Origin: Candidatus Hydrogenedentota bacterium
GTDB lineage: Bacteria; Hydrogenedentota; Hydrogenedentia; Hydrogenedentales; CAILVY01
Length of the DNA stretch: 64,000 nucleotides
NCBI GenBank assembly: GCA_029565395.1
Contig: JAKQOG010000086.1
Span: 1-64,000, forward strand
Direction of reading: 5' to 3'
A model generated the notes under the pieces. The model was not told the DNA's origin. It saw only the letters and a program-made list of their open reading frames with translations, and searched no databases. Of this stretch, positions 10,642-20,563 are shown one piece after another (the first letter of the stretch is position 1; each line of letters begins with the position of its first letter). The position numbers were made by a program, and so were the translations under genes.

Positions 10642-10680
10642 ACATTGTGCACATGCATGAAAGGAAGGGAGGCGGCCCTG

Positions 10681-12369
10681 ATGAGATGGTCCCGGCGTGG
10701 CTTTCTGCGCACAACAGTATCAGCGGCAACCGCACTGTGTGTCTCGCGTGGAACAGCGGTTGCGGAACCGAATCCGAGTGCAGATGACACCCCGGGCAAT
10801 CTGCCGCTGCCGCTGAACCCGCTGCGTCTGGAACCGGTGGACCTGCGGCGTTTCATCCGGCTCGGCGTAGAACACATCTACAGGGGCGCGATCGACCCGC
10901 GTCTCGGCCATTTGCCTTACGTGAGATTCGTTCTGACGGATGGGCCTGGGTACTCCAATCATGAATACTGGGGTTCGCCACACATGGAAGGCCGTTTCCT
11001 GGATGCCTTGTCACGGTGCGGCGAGGTCGTGGATGTACCTTGCGACGAGGAAGCCGTCAACGCGTTGCGCGCGTTGGTTCACAACTCGCTGGACAATTCC
11101 TGGGGACTTCCCCTTTGGAACCTTCCCGACCAGGACGGAAAGAAGTGCGGTAACATGCACGATTGCCGCGAGGTGTTGTTGGGGCTCGTGGGGCTGGCCA
11201 GATGGAAGAAATGCGAACGCTCGCTCGAACTGGCCCGCAATCTCGTTCGCGCCATGGACAAGGCCACGAGTGAAACGGGAGGATACCCGTCGTCGCTTCT
11301 TTTCATGGACGGCTGGCGGTTGCCGCCGGAACCCGGCATCGTCAACTACACATGCGGACGCGCCATCGGGGCACTAACAGACTACTATCGGTTTACGAAG
11401 GACGAACTCGCCCTCGGCCTTGCCAAACGGTTCGCCGGGCATTGCGTCAAGAACGCCTTCACGCCCGAGGGAGACCTGTCCGATGGTGCGGGCGCGCACC
11501 TCCATTCCAGCACCGGGACCATGGCGTCGCTTCTGGACTTGGGCGTGCTCACAAACGATGCGCACTACGTTGTGTTTGGCCGAAGACTGTACGATGTATT
11601 TCTCAAGCGGTATCGCTCATCATTTGGGTGGGCGAAGGAGAGCAAAAACCCCTGGCCACATCGTGGCGAGGCGAATAACACCGGCGACTACATCGAGGCG
11701 GCGCTTACGCTCGCCCAGAATGGCGCGCCCGAATACTATCTGGATGCCGAACGGTTTGTTCGCAACGGCCTGCTCGCGGCGCAGATTATCAATACGGACT
11801 GGATTGTCCAGAGCGATGCGCCCGACAACGAAGACATGGTCTATTCGCGCATTCGCGAGCGCGCCGTGGGCGGATTCGCGTTCACGACGCCCAACGGCTA
11901 TCACTCGTACAACACCGACCTCATGGGCGGCGCGCTGCGCGCCCTCTGCAAAACGCAACAAGCCGCTGTCCGAAACGAGGGGGAAGTACTTCACATCAAC
12001 ATGCTCTTCCCGGTGGATACGCCCGAGATCGCGGCCACGTCACAACTGCCCAAAGCGGGCGCCTATGAAATTCACACACAACGGGAAGGCAAACTTCGAA
12101 TCCGCCTGATGGAAGGCGTGGCGAAAGACGAAATCAGCCTGACCATTAACGGACAGCCTGCCGTCTCATATGTCGAGCATGGTTTGTTGTTTGTCGATGC
12201 TCTACCCAGCGAAGCGACAGTCAACCTGGCCTTCGATCTGTCCAATCGGCACACTACCGAAACACCGTTAGGCTGGGAAACCTGCGAAATCGATTGGCGC
12301 GGAAACACGATTGTCGCAATGACGCCCAGGCAAGGCCCGGTGACGCTGTACGGAGCCCTTCCGTCATAA
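10681..12369 (+). CDS. Tat-exported protein with probable (alpha/alpha)6-barrel
   Basis: The protein has 562 residues. The start at ATG 10681 is chosen because GGGAGG lies 8 nt upstream and it directly gives a Tat signal (RWSRRGFLRT, then a hydrophobic stretch and AVA cleavage site). The mature part (from about residue 30) is full of paired helices with aromatic/glycine loops (WGLPLWNLPD, HDCREVLLGLVGLARW, NYTCGRAIGALTDYY). It ends in a beta-rich module around residues 440-560 (LRIRLMEG, ISLTINGQPA). This resembles GH127-like or related (alpha/alpha)6 glycoside hydrolases, in which a helical barrel is followed by a beta-sandwich. I see no certain catalytic motif, so an enzyme role in periplasmic sugar breakdown is an inference. 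Confidence 0.75.
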   Translation: MRWSRRGFLRTTVSAATALCVSRGTAVAEPNPSADDTPGNLPLPLNPLRLEPVDLRRFIRLGVEHIYRGAIDPRLGHLPYVRFVLTDGPGYSNHEYWGSPHMEGRFLDALSRCGEVVDVPCDEEAVNALRALVHNSLDNSWGLPLWNLPDQDGKKCGNMHDCREVLLGLVGLARWKKCERSLELARNLVRAMDKATSETGGYPSSLLFMDGWRLPPEPGIVNYTCGRAIGALTDYYRFTKDELALGLAKRFAGHCVKNAFTPEGDLSDGAGAHLHSSTGTMASLLDLGVLTNDAHYVVFGRRLYDVFLKRYRSSFGWAKESKNPWPHRGEANNTGDYIEAALTLAQNGAPEYYLDAERFVRNGLLAAQIINTDWIVQSDAPDNEDMVYSRIRERAVGGFAFTTPNGYHSYNTDLMGGALRALCKTQQAAVRNEGEVLHINMLFPVDTPEIAATSQLPKAGAYEIHTQREGKLRIRLMEGVAKDEISLTINGQPAVSYVEHGLLFVDALPSEATVNLAFDLSNRHTTETPLGWETCEIDWRGNTIVAMTPRQGPVTLYGALPS

Positions 12370-12546
12370 GCATCCAGCCCAGCAATGAGAAGGTGAAGTC
12401 ATGGTGCGGTGGTTGATCGACATAGGTGGGCGTAGAGTCAAAAACCGAGCCGGCTAAGAAAATGGATGAAAGCCGATGGTTTGAAGCGGGAAAACGGGCG
12501 GAGGCATTTGCGAACATACGCTTGATAAAGAAAGTGGCGCCGGGAC

Positions 12547-12794
12547 TAACCCGGATATCTCACCATCCGTCTTGTCTGTTTGTCATTGCGAGGAGCGCAG
12601 CGACGCGGCAATCTCGACATAGTGTTGCCTGCATTAACGTTACGCGGAGTTGAGATTGCTTCGTCACTTTGTTCCTCGCAATGACAAGGGAATACACTGT
12701 GTTTTGCCTATCCACGGTTGCCCAATTCCGTAAATGCTGCTTTCTCAATCAGTTCGAAGAAGAGGGATGAATATCTGGTGAGATATCCGGGTTA
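12547..12794. repeat. MITE-like element with 19-bp terminal inverted repeats
   Basis: A perfect 19-bp inverted repeat (TAACCCGGATATCTCACCA at 12547-12565 and its complement at 12776-12794) bounds 248 bp with no coding capacity. No target-site duplication is obvious. It contains the GTCATTGCGAGG palindrome listed separately. A non-autonomous mobile element is the simplest reading. Confidence 0.6.
12582..12685. repeat. GTCATTGCGAGG-type interspersed palindrome
   Basis: Left arm 12582-12618 and right arm 12649-12685 are inverted copies of one another (30 of 37 positions by eye). Both begin GTCATTGCGAGGA and contain GCAATCTC. Repeats starting GTCATTGCGAGGAGC are widespread in intergenic DNA of many bacteria. 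As RNA it would form a long hairpin. Confidence 0.8.
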
Positions 12795-12854
12795 AGGTGG
12801 CGGTATATTTTCTTTTTTGACAACCCAAGCGGGCAATAGTATTATTTTGGCGCT

Positions 12855-14348
12855 ATGATGAGATATTTTGTGTTTTCCATTTTCTTTTTGATGACGGTAA
12901 CGGTTAGTTTTTTTGCATTTGCTCAGACGATCGATCTCGGTTCCCGCCTGGAATTGATGGTGGATGATTATCTCATCGCGGGAATGAAGGGGGAGATTGC
13001 ATTTCGGATGCATTCGCCCACGCCGAAGGAGATTGTCATGGTGCATGATGCGCCGTGGGAGGGGAGCGCAACGGGGTATCACACTATTTTTCAGGATGGT
13101 GATCTTTACCGGATGTATTACAAGGCGTGGCATATTGTGCCCGAGCAGGGGAAGATCAATCTTCCGCACGATACCTTCGGGGCGTATGCGGAGAGTAAGG
13201 ATGGGATTCATTGGGTGAAACCGGAGTTGGGACTGTTCGACTATCAGGGGTCGAAAGCGAATAATATTGTGTGGATGGGGAAAGGGAGTCATGATTTCAC
13301 GCCGTTTCGCGATCCGAATCCGGATTGCCTGCCCGGCGAGGAATACAAATGCATCGGGTTCGGAGAAGACCCGCGCGGCGCGTATGCGTTTAAATCGTCC
13401 GATGGGATTCACTGGGCCTTCTTGCAAGAGGCGCCCATCATCACCGATGGCGCCTTTGATACACAGAATCTCGCGTTCTGGGATACGGTGCGCGGGGAGT
13501 ACCGCGCGTACATCCGGGATTTCAAGAATGGCGTGCGCGGCATCCGTACCGCTACCTCAAAAGATTTCCGGATATGGACGACGCCGGTCTGGCTGGAATA
13601 TCCGGGCGCACCGGAGGAGCCGCTGTATACGAATCAGGTGAAGCCATATTACCGCGCGCCGCACATTTTCATCGGATTCCCCACGCGGTACATCGAGCGC
13701 GCCTGGGGGCCGTCGGTGGAGGCGTTGCCGGATCAGGAAAACCGGCGTCTGCGATACACCGCTTCTCCGCGGTACGGCACGGCAACGACGGATGCGCTGC
13801 TCATGACCAGCCGCGACGGCGTATCGTTCCATCGCTGGGGCGAGGCATTTCTGCGGCCAGGGCTGCGTCCAACGGATAACTGGAGCTACGGGGACAATTA
13901 CATCGCGTGGCAGGTGGTGGAAACGAAATCGGACATTGATGGCACACCCAATGCTCTCTCTCTCTACGCCACGGAAAGTTATTGGAGCGGGAACAGCAGT
14001 GCCCTGCGCCGGTTCGTGCTGCGTATCGATGGCTTTGTCTCACTCAATGCCGCGTTAAGCGGCGGCGAGTTCACGACGAAGCCGCTCACCTTCACTGGCA
14101 AGGATCTCGTGCTGAATTTCTCCACCTCCGCCGCGGGCGGTATCCGGATCGAAATCCAGGACGCCGACGGCAAGCCCGTCCCCGGTTTCACGCTGGATGA
14201 CGCCCCGGAAATTTTCGGGGATGCGCTGGACCGCATCGCGCCCTGGAAAGACGGCTCCAATCTCGCATCGCTCGCGGGAACCCCCATTCGTTTGCGCTTT
14301 GTAATGAAGGATGCGGATCTCTATTCGTTTTGTTTTAAGGACCATTAA
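12855..14348 (+). CDS. Secreted glycosidase-like five-bladed beta-propeller protein
   Basis: The 497-residue protein has a signal peptide (cleavage near FAFAQT, about residue 24). The mature protein begins LGSRLELMVDDYLI, then DAPWEG, YRMYYKAW, SKDGIHWVKPELGL and later TSRDGVSFHRWGE. These SxDGxxW repeats and an acidic residue early in the chain fit the GH32/43/130-like five-bladed propeller superfamily. A beta-sandwich of about 110 residues follows (VLNFSTSAAGGIRIEIQDADG). The N-terminal half of the protein at 49272-52277 is clearly homologous. Substrate is unknown. The start at 12855 has no clear ribosome-binding site; ATG 12858 is equally possible. Confidence 0.75.
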   Translation: MMRYFVFSIFFLMTVTVSFFAFAQTIDLGSRLELMVDDYLIAGMKGEIAFRMHSPTPKEIVMVHDAPWEGSATGYHTIFQDGDLYRMYYKAWHIVPEQGKINLPHDTFGAYAESKDGIHWVKPELGLFDYQGSKANNIVWMGKGSHDFTPFRDPNPDCLPGEEYKCIGFGEDPRGAYAFKSSDGIHWAFLQEAPIITDGAFDTQNLAFWDTVRGEYRAYIRDFKNGVRGIRTATSKDFRIWTTPVWLEYPGAPEEPLYTNQVKPYYRAPHIFIGFPTRYIERAWGPSVEALPDQENRRLRYTASPRYGTATTDALLMTSRDGVSFHRWGEAFLRPGLRPTDNWSYGDNYIAWQVVETKSDIDGTPNALSLYATESYWSGNSSALRRFVLRIDGFVSLNAALSGGEFTTKPLTFTGKDLVLNFSTSAAGGIRIEIQDADGKPVPGFTLDDAPEIFGDALDRIAPWKDGSNLASLAGTPIRLRFVMKDADLYSFCFKDH

Positions 14349-14472
14349 CTTTTTCTCTTCTTTCTTTTCACGGGAAACAAAGCAAAGAAAAGTGGTGAGA
14401 GATCTGCGCCGGCTTCTCCCTCCAGGTTTCTTCCTTCAATAAAGCTTCGAGGGACAAGACGCTGTTTCTACC

Positions 14473-15693
14473 TCATGCCAATAAATGGCCAAGGGGGATG
14501 GCAAAGAGTTTTCCCCCCAAACGCACCGCCTCCCGGCCATTATATGCCAGCACGGCGGCGGCACAGGCGGGTGTGCGCTGAATGAAAGCGCTTAACCCTG
14601 AAAGATCCCCTTGCCCCCAGCGTGTAGCCGCTTTTACTTCGATGGCAATAACCTTGCGCCCGGACTCTATCACGAAATCCACTTCATGCCGGCCCTGCTC
14701 ATGCCAGAATGAAAGCTGCGCCTCCGGAAGATGCGCTTCGAGCAATCCGGAAATATTTTGTGCTGCATAGGTCTCATACAGCGAACCCCGCAATATGTCA
14801 TCGTTGCCGGGGTCCAGCCGATCCACGCCTGCAAGATACGCGGCCAGACCACTATCGGTAAAATACAGTTTGGGAGATTTTATCAACCGTGAACTACGAT
14901 TCTTTAGAAATGGAGGAAGGCGGCGGATTAAAAAGGAGGCTTCCAACAAATCCAGATATCGGCCCGCAGTGGCCGTGTTCAGTTTTGCATCGCGGGCAAG
15001 GGCGCTGACGCCCGCCACTTGTCCCGTGCGCAATGCAGCCAACTGGGTGAGGGTTCGAAACCCCACCAGGTCCGTGATCTGTGACAACTGCCGCACATCG
15101 CGTTCTACATAGGTCTGAACATATCCCCGAAACCACTCCGCGGCCCCCTCCGCTGGACCAAGACATACCGGAGGCAATCCGCCCATCAGCACTTCACGCT
15201 CCGTTACTGGCTGGGCAGTGCCTTCCGGCAGTGCAGGCGTTCGGATAAACTCCATCAAAAAGGGCGTTTTATCCGTTTGGGCATGTATCTCGCGGCGCGT
15301 CATGGGATGCAATGTAAAATAGGCTGTTCGCCCCGCAAGTGTCTCTGAAACACGGCTCAACAACGCCAAATTTGCCGAACTGGACAACATAAAGTGTCCA
15401 GCAATACGATGTGTATCTACACTTTTCTTGATAGCCAACAAAAGTTCCGGACAACGCTGCACCTCTTCGAGAATTACTGCTTCTTCCAATAAGGATTCCG
15501 GATTTTCCCGTGCAGCAGACTGCGTAGGAAAATCATCCAAAGTACGGTACACCCGTCCGCTTGCTATGGATTGATCGCGCTGGAGCAAGGTGCTCTTACC
15601 GGTCTGCCGAAGCCCGGAAAGCACCACCACCGGCAACTGATGCAATGCCCGCAGCAAACGGGGCGCAATTTCTCGCGGCAAGTAGTCTGTCAT
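14473..15693 (-). CDS. AAA ATPase with DUF4143 domain
   Basis: The 406-residue protein has an N-terminal AAA_14 module with Walker A GLRQTGKST (about residues 27-35) and Walker B VILEEVQRCP. The C-terminal DUF4143 domain ends with a PD-(D/E)xK-like pattern (HEVDFVIESGRKVIAIEVKA). Such proteins are abundant in bacteria and archaea and of unknown role; a nuclease or DNA-linked function has been suggested from the C-terminal motif. The gene stands alone, convergent with the propeller gene, and is a common type of accessory gene. Confidence 0.9.
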   Translation of the reverse strand: MTDYLPREIAPRLLRALHQLPVVVLSGLRQTGKSTLLQRDQSIASGRVYRTLDDFPTQSAARENPESLLEEAVILEEVQRCPELLLAIKKSVDTHRIAGHFMLSSSANLALLSRVSETLAGRTAYFTLHPMTRREIHAQTDKTPFLMEFIRTPALPEGTAQPVTEREVLMGGLPPVCLGPAEGAAEWFRGYVQTYVERDVRQLSQITDLVGFRTLTQLAALRTGQVAGVSALARDAKLNTATAGRYLDLLEASFLIRRLPPFLKNRSSRLIKSPKLYFTDSGLAAYLAGVDRLDPGNDDILRGSLYETYAAQNISGLLEAHLPEAQLSFWHEQGRHEVDFVIESGRKVIAIEVKAATRWGQGDLSGLSAFIQRTPACAAAVLAYNGREAVRLGGKLFAIPLGHLLA

Positions 15694-16229
15694 AATTAAT
15701 CATAGTATAGTGTCATTTTGACATCATGTCAAGATGTTTTTTGACAAGTTCATACAAATCTCCGAGCTTTATATGAGGAAAAAATCGCACCACACTATAC
15801 AGACAATTAAGAATACGCATGGGAAGAGGCTTCCAAGGCTATCTGGGAATACTTTTTAATTTTGTTTGAACCGGTGCAGCATAATTCGAGATTTCCCGAA
15901 GGGATTCAACAACCCAGCCCAGGATAAGCGAAGCGCCATCCTGGGTATTCAATGTCACCCCAAAACTATACTCTGTAAGAGTTCCATAAAGCGTTCAGGC
16001 AAAGAACCGGTGGGCCATCATGTCTTAATCGGTCATCAAAATCTATTGGCCTCAGATTTTTTCTACGGTACTGGGTGTCAGGGGTTAAAAAATTATGTAT
16101 AACTCTTTCAGAGTATCCTCCATGGGGGATACTTCCAACCCAGGATGGCGCTTCGCTTATCCTGGGCTGAGTTGTCCATCCCCTGCGGGGATGAATCGTT
16201 TTTTACCACTATGCAGGTTGAATCGTTTT
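15694..16229. repeat. Hairpin-rich palindromic repeat cluster
   Basis: This 536-bp gap holds nested inverted repeats and no credible gene. A 32-bp perfect inverted pair lies at 15915-15946 and 16138-16169 (core CCAGGATAAGCGAAGCGCC). Inside it a 16-bp pair, ATACTCTGTAAGAGTT at 15968-15983 and its near-complement at 16101-16116, repeats the pattern. Small hairpins flank them (TTCCCGAAGGGA near 15893, CATCCCCTGCGGGGATG near 16178, and one around ATCCTCCATGGGGGAT). It resembles REP-type clusters known from planctomycete-like genomes. Confidence 0.75.
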
Positions 16230-17573
16230 CTATAGTTCTGCGACTTTTTCGGCGAGGGCTTTGCAGATTGCTTCGGCTTTTCGGATTTCTTCGTGCTGGA
16301 CCATGACCCGGATGATCGGCTCGGTGCCGGAGGGGCGAATGACGACGCGCCCGGATCCGTTAAGTTCGGGTTCCGCCGTGCGCGCAAGAGCATCGAGGAT
16401 GTCCTGCGGAGGACGTTCTTTTCCGCTCAACGGCACGTTGATCCGGCTTTCAGGCATTTCTTCATACACATCCGCGATAACGGACAAGGGCACATCTCTG
16501 CGAATCCTGGTGGCCAGGATTTGCAGCGCGGCGATCATGGCGTCGCCGGTGGTGTTGTGTTCGAGCATGATGATGTGGCCGGAGGATTCGCCGCCGACGG
16601 TAAGCCCGTGTTCCCGCATGGCCTCCACCACATACCTGTCGCCGACATTGGTGCGAATCACTTTTCCACCCAGGCGCGCGAGGGCTTTTTCCAGCCCGCC
16701 GTTCGCCAGGATAGTGGCCACCAAGGTGTTTTTGGGCAATTCATTACGCTCCAGCTTATCCACGCCCAGAATAGCCAGGAGGGCGTTCCCGTCGAGGAGG
16801 CGTCCATCCTCATCCGCCATGGCCACACGGTCGCCGTCGCCGTCGAACGCGATGCCGAGGTCGGCTTTCTCGCGGATCACGGTGGCCCGCATTTCTTCCG
16901 GGTACACCGTGCCCACTTTCGCGTTAATATTCAATCCGTTCGGCTGGTTGGCCAGCGCAATGACTTCCGCGCCCAATTCCGAGAGGGTGTCAGGACCGAT
17001 TTTATACATCGAACCATTGGCGCAGTCGACGACAATCTTCAGGCCATCGAGCCGCATCCCCTTGGGAAAGGTGGCTTTCACAAATTCGATGTAGCGTCCC
17101 ACGGCGTCGTCAATACGCTTGGCGGTGCCGACTTTCCCGGCGACCGGACGGATCTTGTCGAGTTCCTCCGAAAACACGAGCCGCTGGATTTCATCCTCGA
17201 ATTCGTCGGCGATTTTATACCCGTCGCGGTCGAAGAGCTTGATTCCATTATCTTCATACGAATTATGGGAAGCGGAAATCATGATGGCGCCGTCGCAACG
17301 GAGGCTCCGCATGATATACGAGACTCCAGGCGTGGGCAATGGTCCCGTAAGCAGCACGCGGATACCCACCGAGCAGAGGCCTGCCGTAAGCGCGTTTTCA
17401 ATCATATAGCAGGAACGCCGCGTATCTTTGCCGATCAGAATGGTGTGGGGGCGGTCTTCCCGCTGGAAAATGGATCCTGCGGCCCGGCCCACTTGCAGCG
17501 CCATTTCGGCGGTAATCGGGTGAATATTCGCTTTTCCCCGGATACCGTCCGTTCCAAAAAGCCGTTTGGGCAT
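16230..17573 (-). CDS. glmM: Phosphoglucosamine mutase
   Basis: The 447-residue protein begins MPKRLFGTDGIRG and has the phosphoserine loop ISASHNSYEDNG (Ser about 101), the metal-binding DGDGDR and the C-terminal phosphate-binding RPSGTEPIIRVM. It isomerises glucosamine-6-phosphate to glucosamine-1-phosphate for UDP-GlcNAc, hence peptidoglycan and lipopolysaccharide. folP lies only 4 bp upstream and ftsH before that, the ftsH-folP-glmM order also seen in Escherichia coli. Full length. Confidence 0.97.
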   Translation of the reverse strand: MPKRLFGTDGIRGKANIHPITAEMALQVGRAAGSIFQREDRPHTILIGKDTRRSCYMIENALTAGLCSVGIRVLLTGPLPTPGVSYIMRSLRCDGAIMISASHNSYEDNGIKLFDRDGYKIADEFEDEIQRLVFSEELDKIRPVAGKVGTAKRIDDAVGRYIEFVKATFPKGMRLDGLKIVVDCANGSMYKIGPDTLSELGAEVIALANQPNGLNINAKVGTVYPEEMRATVIREKADLGIAFDGDGDRVAMADEDGRLLDGNALLAILGVDKLERNELPKNTLVATILANGGLEKALARLGGKVIRTNVGDRYVVEAMREHGLTVGGESSGHIIMLEHNTTGDAMIAALQILATRIRRDVPLSVIADVYEEMPESRINVPLSGKERPPQDILDALARTAEPELNGSGRVVIRPSGTEPIIRVMVQHEEIRKAEAICKALAEKVAEL

Positions 17574-17577
17574 ATCG

Positions 17578-18378
17578 TTATCCTCTCCCGTCGCGTATGG
17601 CCTCGCTCATGCGCGCCACCCGCTTCATCGCCTTCACATCATGCACCCGGAGGCCATCCGCTCCCTGGAACACGGCAATGGCCACCGTGGCCGCCGTACC
17701 CTCCAGGCGGTCCTCGACAGGCACGTCCAACACTTTACCAATCGTAGACTTGTTCGATGTGCCGATCAAGACAGGCCTTCCGAATTTCTTAAATTCCGGC
17801 AACCGCCGGAGCATTTCTAGATTATGCTCGACCGTCTTCCCAAAACAAAATCCCGGATCCAGCCAGATGCGCTCTTCGCGCACCCCCGCCCGGCTCACCG
17901 CCTCCATGCGTTCCTCAAAGAACGCACAAATGTCTGACACAACGTCCCCATACTTCGGGGCCTCCTGCATATTCCGCGGCGTGCCTTGCATATGCATCAA
18001 CACGCACCAGCACCCGCTCTCCGCCACCACCCCGGGCATATCCGGATCGCTACGCAATGCGCTGATATCATTCACCATAGTCGCGCCCAAGGCCAAGGCA
18101 CGGCGTGCGGTTTCCGCCCGGTAGGTGTCAATGGACAGGGGCAACCCTACCCCAGAAAGCGCTTCCAGCACTGGTACTACCCGCCGCAGCTCTTCGTCCA
18201 CTCCGATGGGATCGGCGCCCGGCCGGGAAGATTCCCCGCCAATATCGAGCCAATCCGCGCCCTCCTGCCGGAGCCGCTCCGCATGTGTTCGTGCCGCTTC
18301 AGGGGTCTGAATCCTGCCTCCATCATAGAAAGAATCCGGCGTGATATTGATCACGCCCATTATTTGGGTATGGTCCAT
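17578..18378 (-). CDS. folP: Dihydropteroate synthase
   Basis: The 266-residue TIM-barrel protein has the diagnostic GVINITPDSFYDGG, DIGGESSRPGA and DPGFCFGKTVEHN. It joins p-aminobenzoate to 6-hydroxymethyl-dihydropterin diphosphate in folate synthesis and is the sulfonamide target. Its stop lies 4 bp before the glmM start, indicating co-translation. The ftsH gene ends 73 bp upstream. Confidence 0.96.
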   Translation of the reverse strand: MDHTQIMGVINITPDSFYDGGRIQTPEAARTHAERLRQEGADWLDIGGESSRPGADPIGVDEELRRVVPVLEALSGVGLPLSIDTYRAETARRALALGATMVNDISALRSDPDMPGVVAESGCWCVLMHMQGTPRNMQEAPKYGDVVSDICAFFEERMEAVSRAGVREERIWLDPGFCFGKTVEHNLEMLRRLPEFKKFGRPVLIGTSNKSTIGKVLDVPVEDRLEGTAATVAIAVFQGADGLRVHDVKAMKRVARMSEAIRDGRG

Positions 18379-18451
18379 GACACTTTATCTCTCCCCCGCT
18401 CAAAACAAAACAGGAAGCAGGCATCTCCCGCTCCCTGACAATAAACCTAAC

Positions 18452-20473
18452 TCACGCCGTGTCCGGAATGATGGGTCCGGGAGGGATACTGGGAACATTT
18501 TCCGCAGGGATATCCTCCACCGGTTGTTCTGGGGCTTTGGCCGTGCTGGATTCCTTTTTAGACTTGTCTTCCTCCGGGGTCTTCGGCGGAATCAATCCGT
18601 CTCCGCCAATCTTGCGGATAATATCGTCGATTTCGTCCGATTCCAATGTTTCCCGCTCGAAGAGGGCTTCCGCGATGGCGTTCAAGATATCCCTATGCTT
18701 CATCAGCATTTCTTTCGCATCTTTATAGGCCTCTTCAAGGATGCGATGGACTTCCCGGTCGACGGCAGAAGCAGTCTCGTCGCTGAAATCACGCATACGC
18801 GCGAAATCACGCCCCAGGAACACTTCTTCATTGCGACCAAAAGAGATGGGGCCCAAATCGCTCATGCCCCATTCGCACACCATGGAATGCGCAAGCCGCG
18901 TCGAATGCTGTAAATCGCTGGCGCAGCCGCTCGTATACTCATTAAAGACGATTTCCTCCGCGGCACGTCCGCCCATGCTCATGCGAATGGTCGCCAGGCA
19001 CCATTTCTTGCTGGCGTTGTGGCGATCTTCCTCCGGCAGGAAGCTGGTAAGCCCCAGCGAAGGTCCGCGTGGAATAATCGTGGCTTTATGGATGGGATCC
19101 GCCGCCGGCAGCAACCGCCCCACCAGTACATGACCCGCCTCATGATACGCCGTCTGCCGTTTTTCCTTCGGGGTTATGACCATGCTCAGGCGCGCCGGCC
19201 CCATAAGCACGCGGTCCTTGGCGTCCTCAAAGTCGACCATATCCACTTTTTCTTTGCTGCGGCGTGCGGCGAGCAACGCGGCCTCATTCACCATATTCGC
19301 CAGATCGGCCCCGGAGAATCCCGGCGTGCCGCGCGCCAGTACATTGGTCTCGACGTCAGGGTCCACGGGGATTTTCTGGTTGCGGATATGAATATCGAGA
19401 ATGCACTTGCGGCCCACAATATCGGGATTCGCCACCACGACCTGACGGTCAAAGCGTCCGGGCCGCAGCAGTGCGTGATCCAGCACGTCCGGCCGGTTTG
19501 TGGCCGCCATTAAAATGACGCCATCGTTAGTATTGAAACCATCCATCTCCACCAGCAACTGGTTGAGGGTCTGTTCACGTTCATCATGCCCGCCGCCCAG
19601 GCCCGCGCCCCGCTGCCGGCCCACCGCATCGATTTCATCAATGAAAATGATACACGGGGCATGTTTATGACCCTGTTGGAATAGGTCGCGCACCCGGCTC
19701 GCCCCCACCCCGACAAACATCTCCACAAAATCCGACCCGCTGATGCTGAAAAACGGCACATTGGCCTCCCCGGCCACTGCCCGCGCCAAGAGGGTCTTAC
19801 CGGACCCCGGAGGCCCCACCAAGAGCACCCCACGGGGTATTTTTCCGCCCAACCGGGTAAATTTCTTCGGGTCTTTGAGAAATTCAATAATTTCCTGAAG
19901 CTCTTCCTTCGCCTCATCCACCCCCGCTACATCGTTAAACGTTACAGTCTTGTCGCTTTGATTGACCATGCGCGCGCGGCTCTTGCCAAAGGAAAGCGCC
20001 TTATTACTCCCGCCCTGCATCTGCCGGAACATAAAAAACCAGAAAAGCCCGATGATAATAATAAGGGGAAGGACATTGATCAGCAGACCCTGTACCCACG
20101 TATTATCCACCGCGTATTTATATTCGCCTTCTTTCGCCTGAAGCTGCTGCTTCCACTCCTCCTTGAACTCGCTCGTATAGAATTCCATGGACTTCTGAGC
20201 GTCCACCGGCTCTTTAAATTTCACTATGACCCGGTTGAGTTTGTCAGCGGCAGGCTTAACCAACACCGACGCCACATTGCCCTTTTCCAACTGCGCCACA
20301 AAGTCGGGTTCCAGCAGTTCTTTCTGGCCGCGTTTCATGGCCGGAAAATTCGACAATGCCAGCACAACGATGATCAGCAGGACTATCCAAAAGGACACCT
20401 GCTTTAAAAAACTATTCATAACGTGTTCAAAAACCTCATGTTGAGGCGGTTTGGGCACAATTCGCCCTTCCAC
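18452..20473 (-). CDS. ftsH: ATP-dependent zinc metalloprotease FtsH
   Basis: The protein has up to 673 residues, with two membrane helices (about residues 25-45 and 130-150), an AAA domain with Walker A GPPGSGKT, Walker [12 protein letters not shown] and the second-region Arg motif, and the zinc site HEAGH. A Pro/Glu/Ser-rich tail of about 60 residues ends the chain. It degrades misfolded and short-lived membrane and cytosolic proteins. The start is uncertain: GTG 20473 has a weak AGAGAG just upstream, while ATG 20419 gives the more usual [11 protein letters not shown]. It precedes folP and glmM on the same strand. Confidence 0.96.
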   Translation of the reverse strand: MEGRIVPKPPQHEVFEHVMNSFLKQVSFWIVLLIIVVLALSNFPAMKRGQKELLEPDFVAQLEKGNVASVLVKPAADKLNRVIVKFKEPVDAQKSMEFYTSEFKEEWKQQLQAKEGEYKYAVDNTWVQGLLINVLPLIIIIGLFWFFMFRQMQGGSNKALSFGKSRARMVNQSDKTVTFNDVAGVDEAKEELQEIIEFLKDPKKFTRLGGKIPRGVLLVGPPGSGKTLLARAVAGEANVPFFSISGSDFVEMFVGVGASRVRDLFQQGHKHAPCIIFIDEIDAVGRQRGAGLGGGHDEREQTLNQLLVEMDGFNTNDGVILMAATNRPDVLDHALLRPGRFDRQVVVANPDIVGRKCILDIHIRNQKIPVDPDVETNVLARGTPGFSGADLANMVNEAALLAARRSKEKVDMVDFEDAKDRVLMGPARLSMVITPKEKRQTAYHEAGHVLVGRLLPAADPIHKATIIPRGPSLGLTSFLPEEDRHNASKKWCLATIRMSMGGRAAEEIVFNEYTSGCASDLQHSTRLAHSMVCEWGMSDLGPISFGRNEEVFLGRDFARMRDFSDETASAVDREVHRILEEAYKDAKEMLMKHRDILNAIAEALFERETLESDEIDDIIRKIGGDGLIPPKTPEEDKSKKESSTAKAPEQPVEDIPAENVPSIPPGPIIPDTA

Positions 20474-20563
20474 ACTCTCTTACATGATAACATAGGAGCG
20501 CCTCTGGTACAATCCCGGCAGCCCAATATTTCGTTCCTTCAACGCTTAAGGAGACCAATACCC

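Larger units (their letters stand above)
12370..12854. other. Intergenic region holding a palindromic element
   Basis: No credible gene is seen between the two secreted-protein genes. The first 175 bp hold nothing I can name. From 12547 to 12794 lies a repeat element bounded by inverted repeats (separate entry). The last 60 bp are AT-rich and precede the next gene, with no clear ribosome-binding site. Confidence 0.6.

Noticed and set aside
15866..16102. Short ORF in the repeat cluster
   Set aside because: It reads through palindromes and has no ribosome-binding site or similarity.
16293..17747. A long open frame on the + strand opposite glmM
   Set aside because: It lies antisense to a clearly conserved gene, has no ribosome-binding site or family match and reflects codon bias of the opposite strand.
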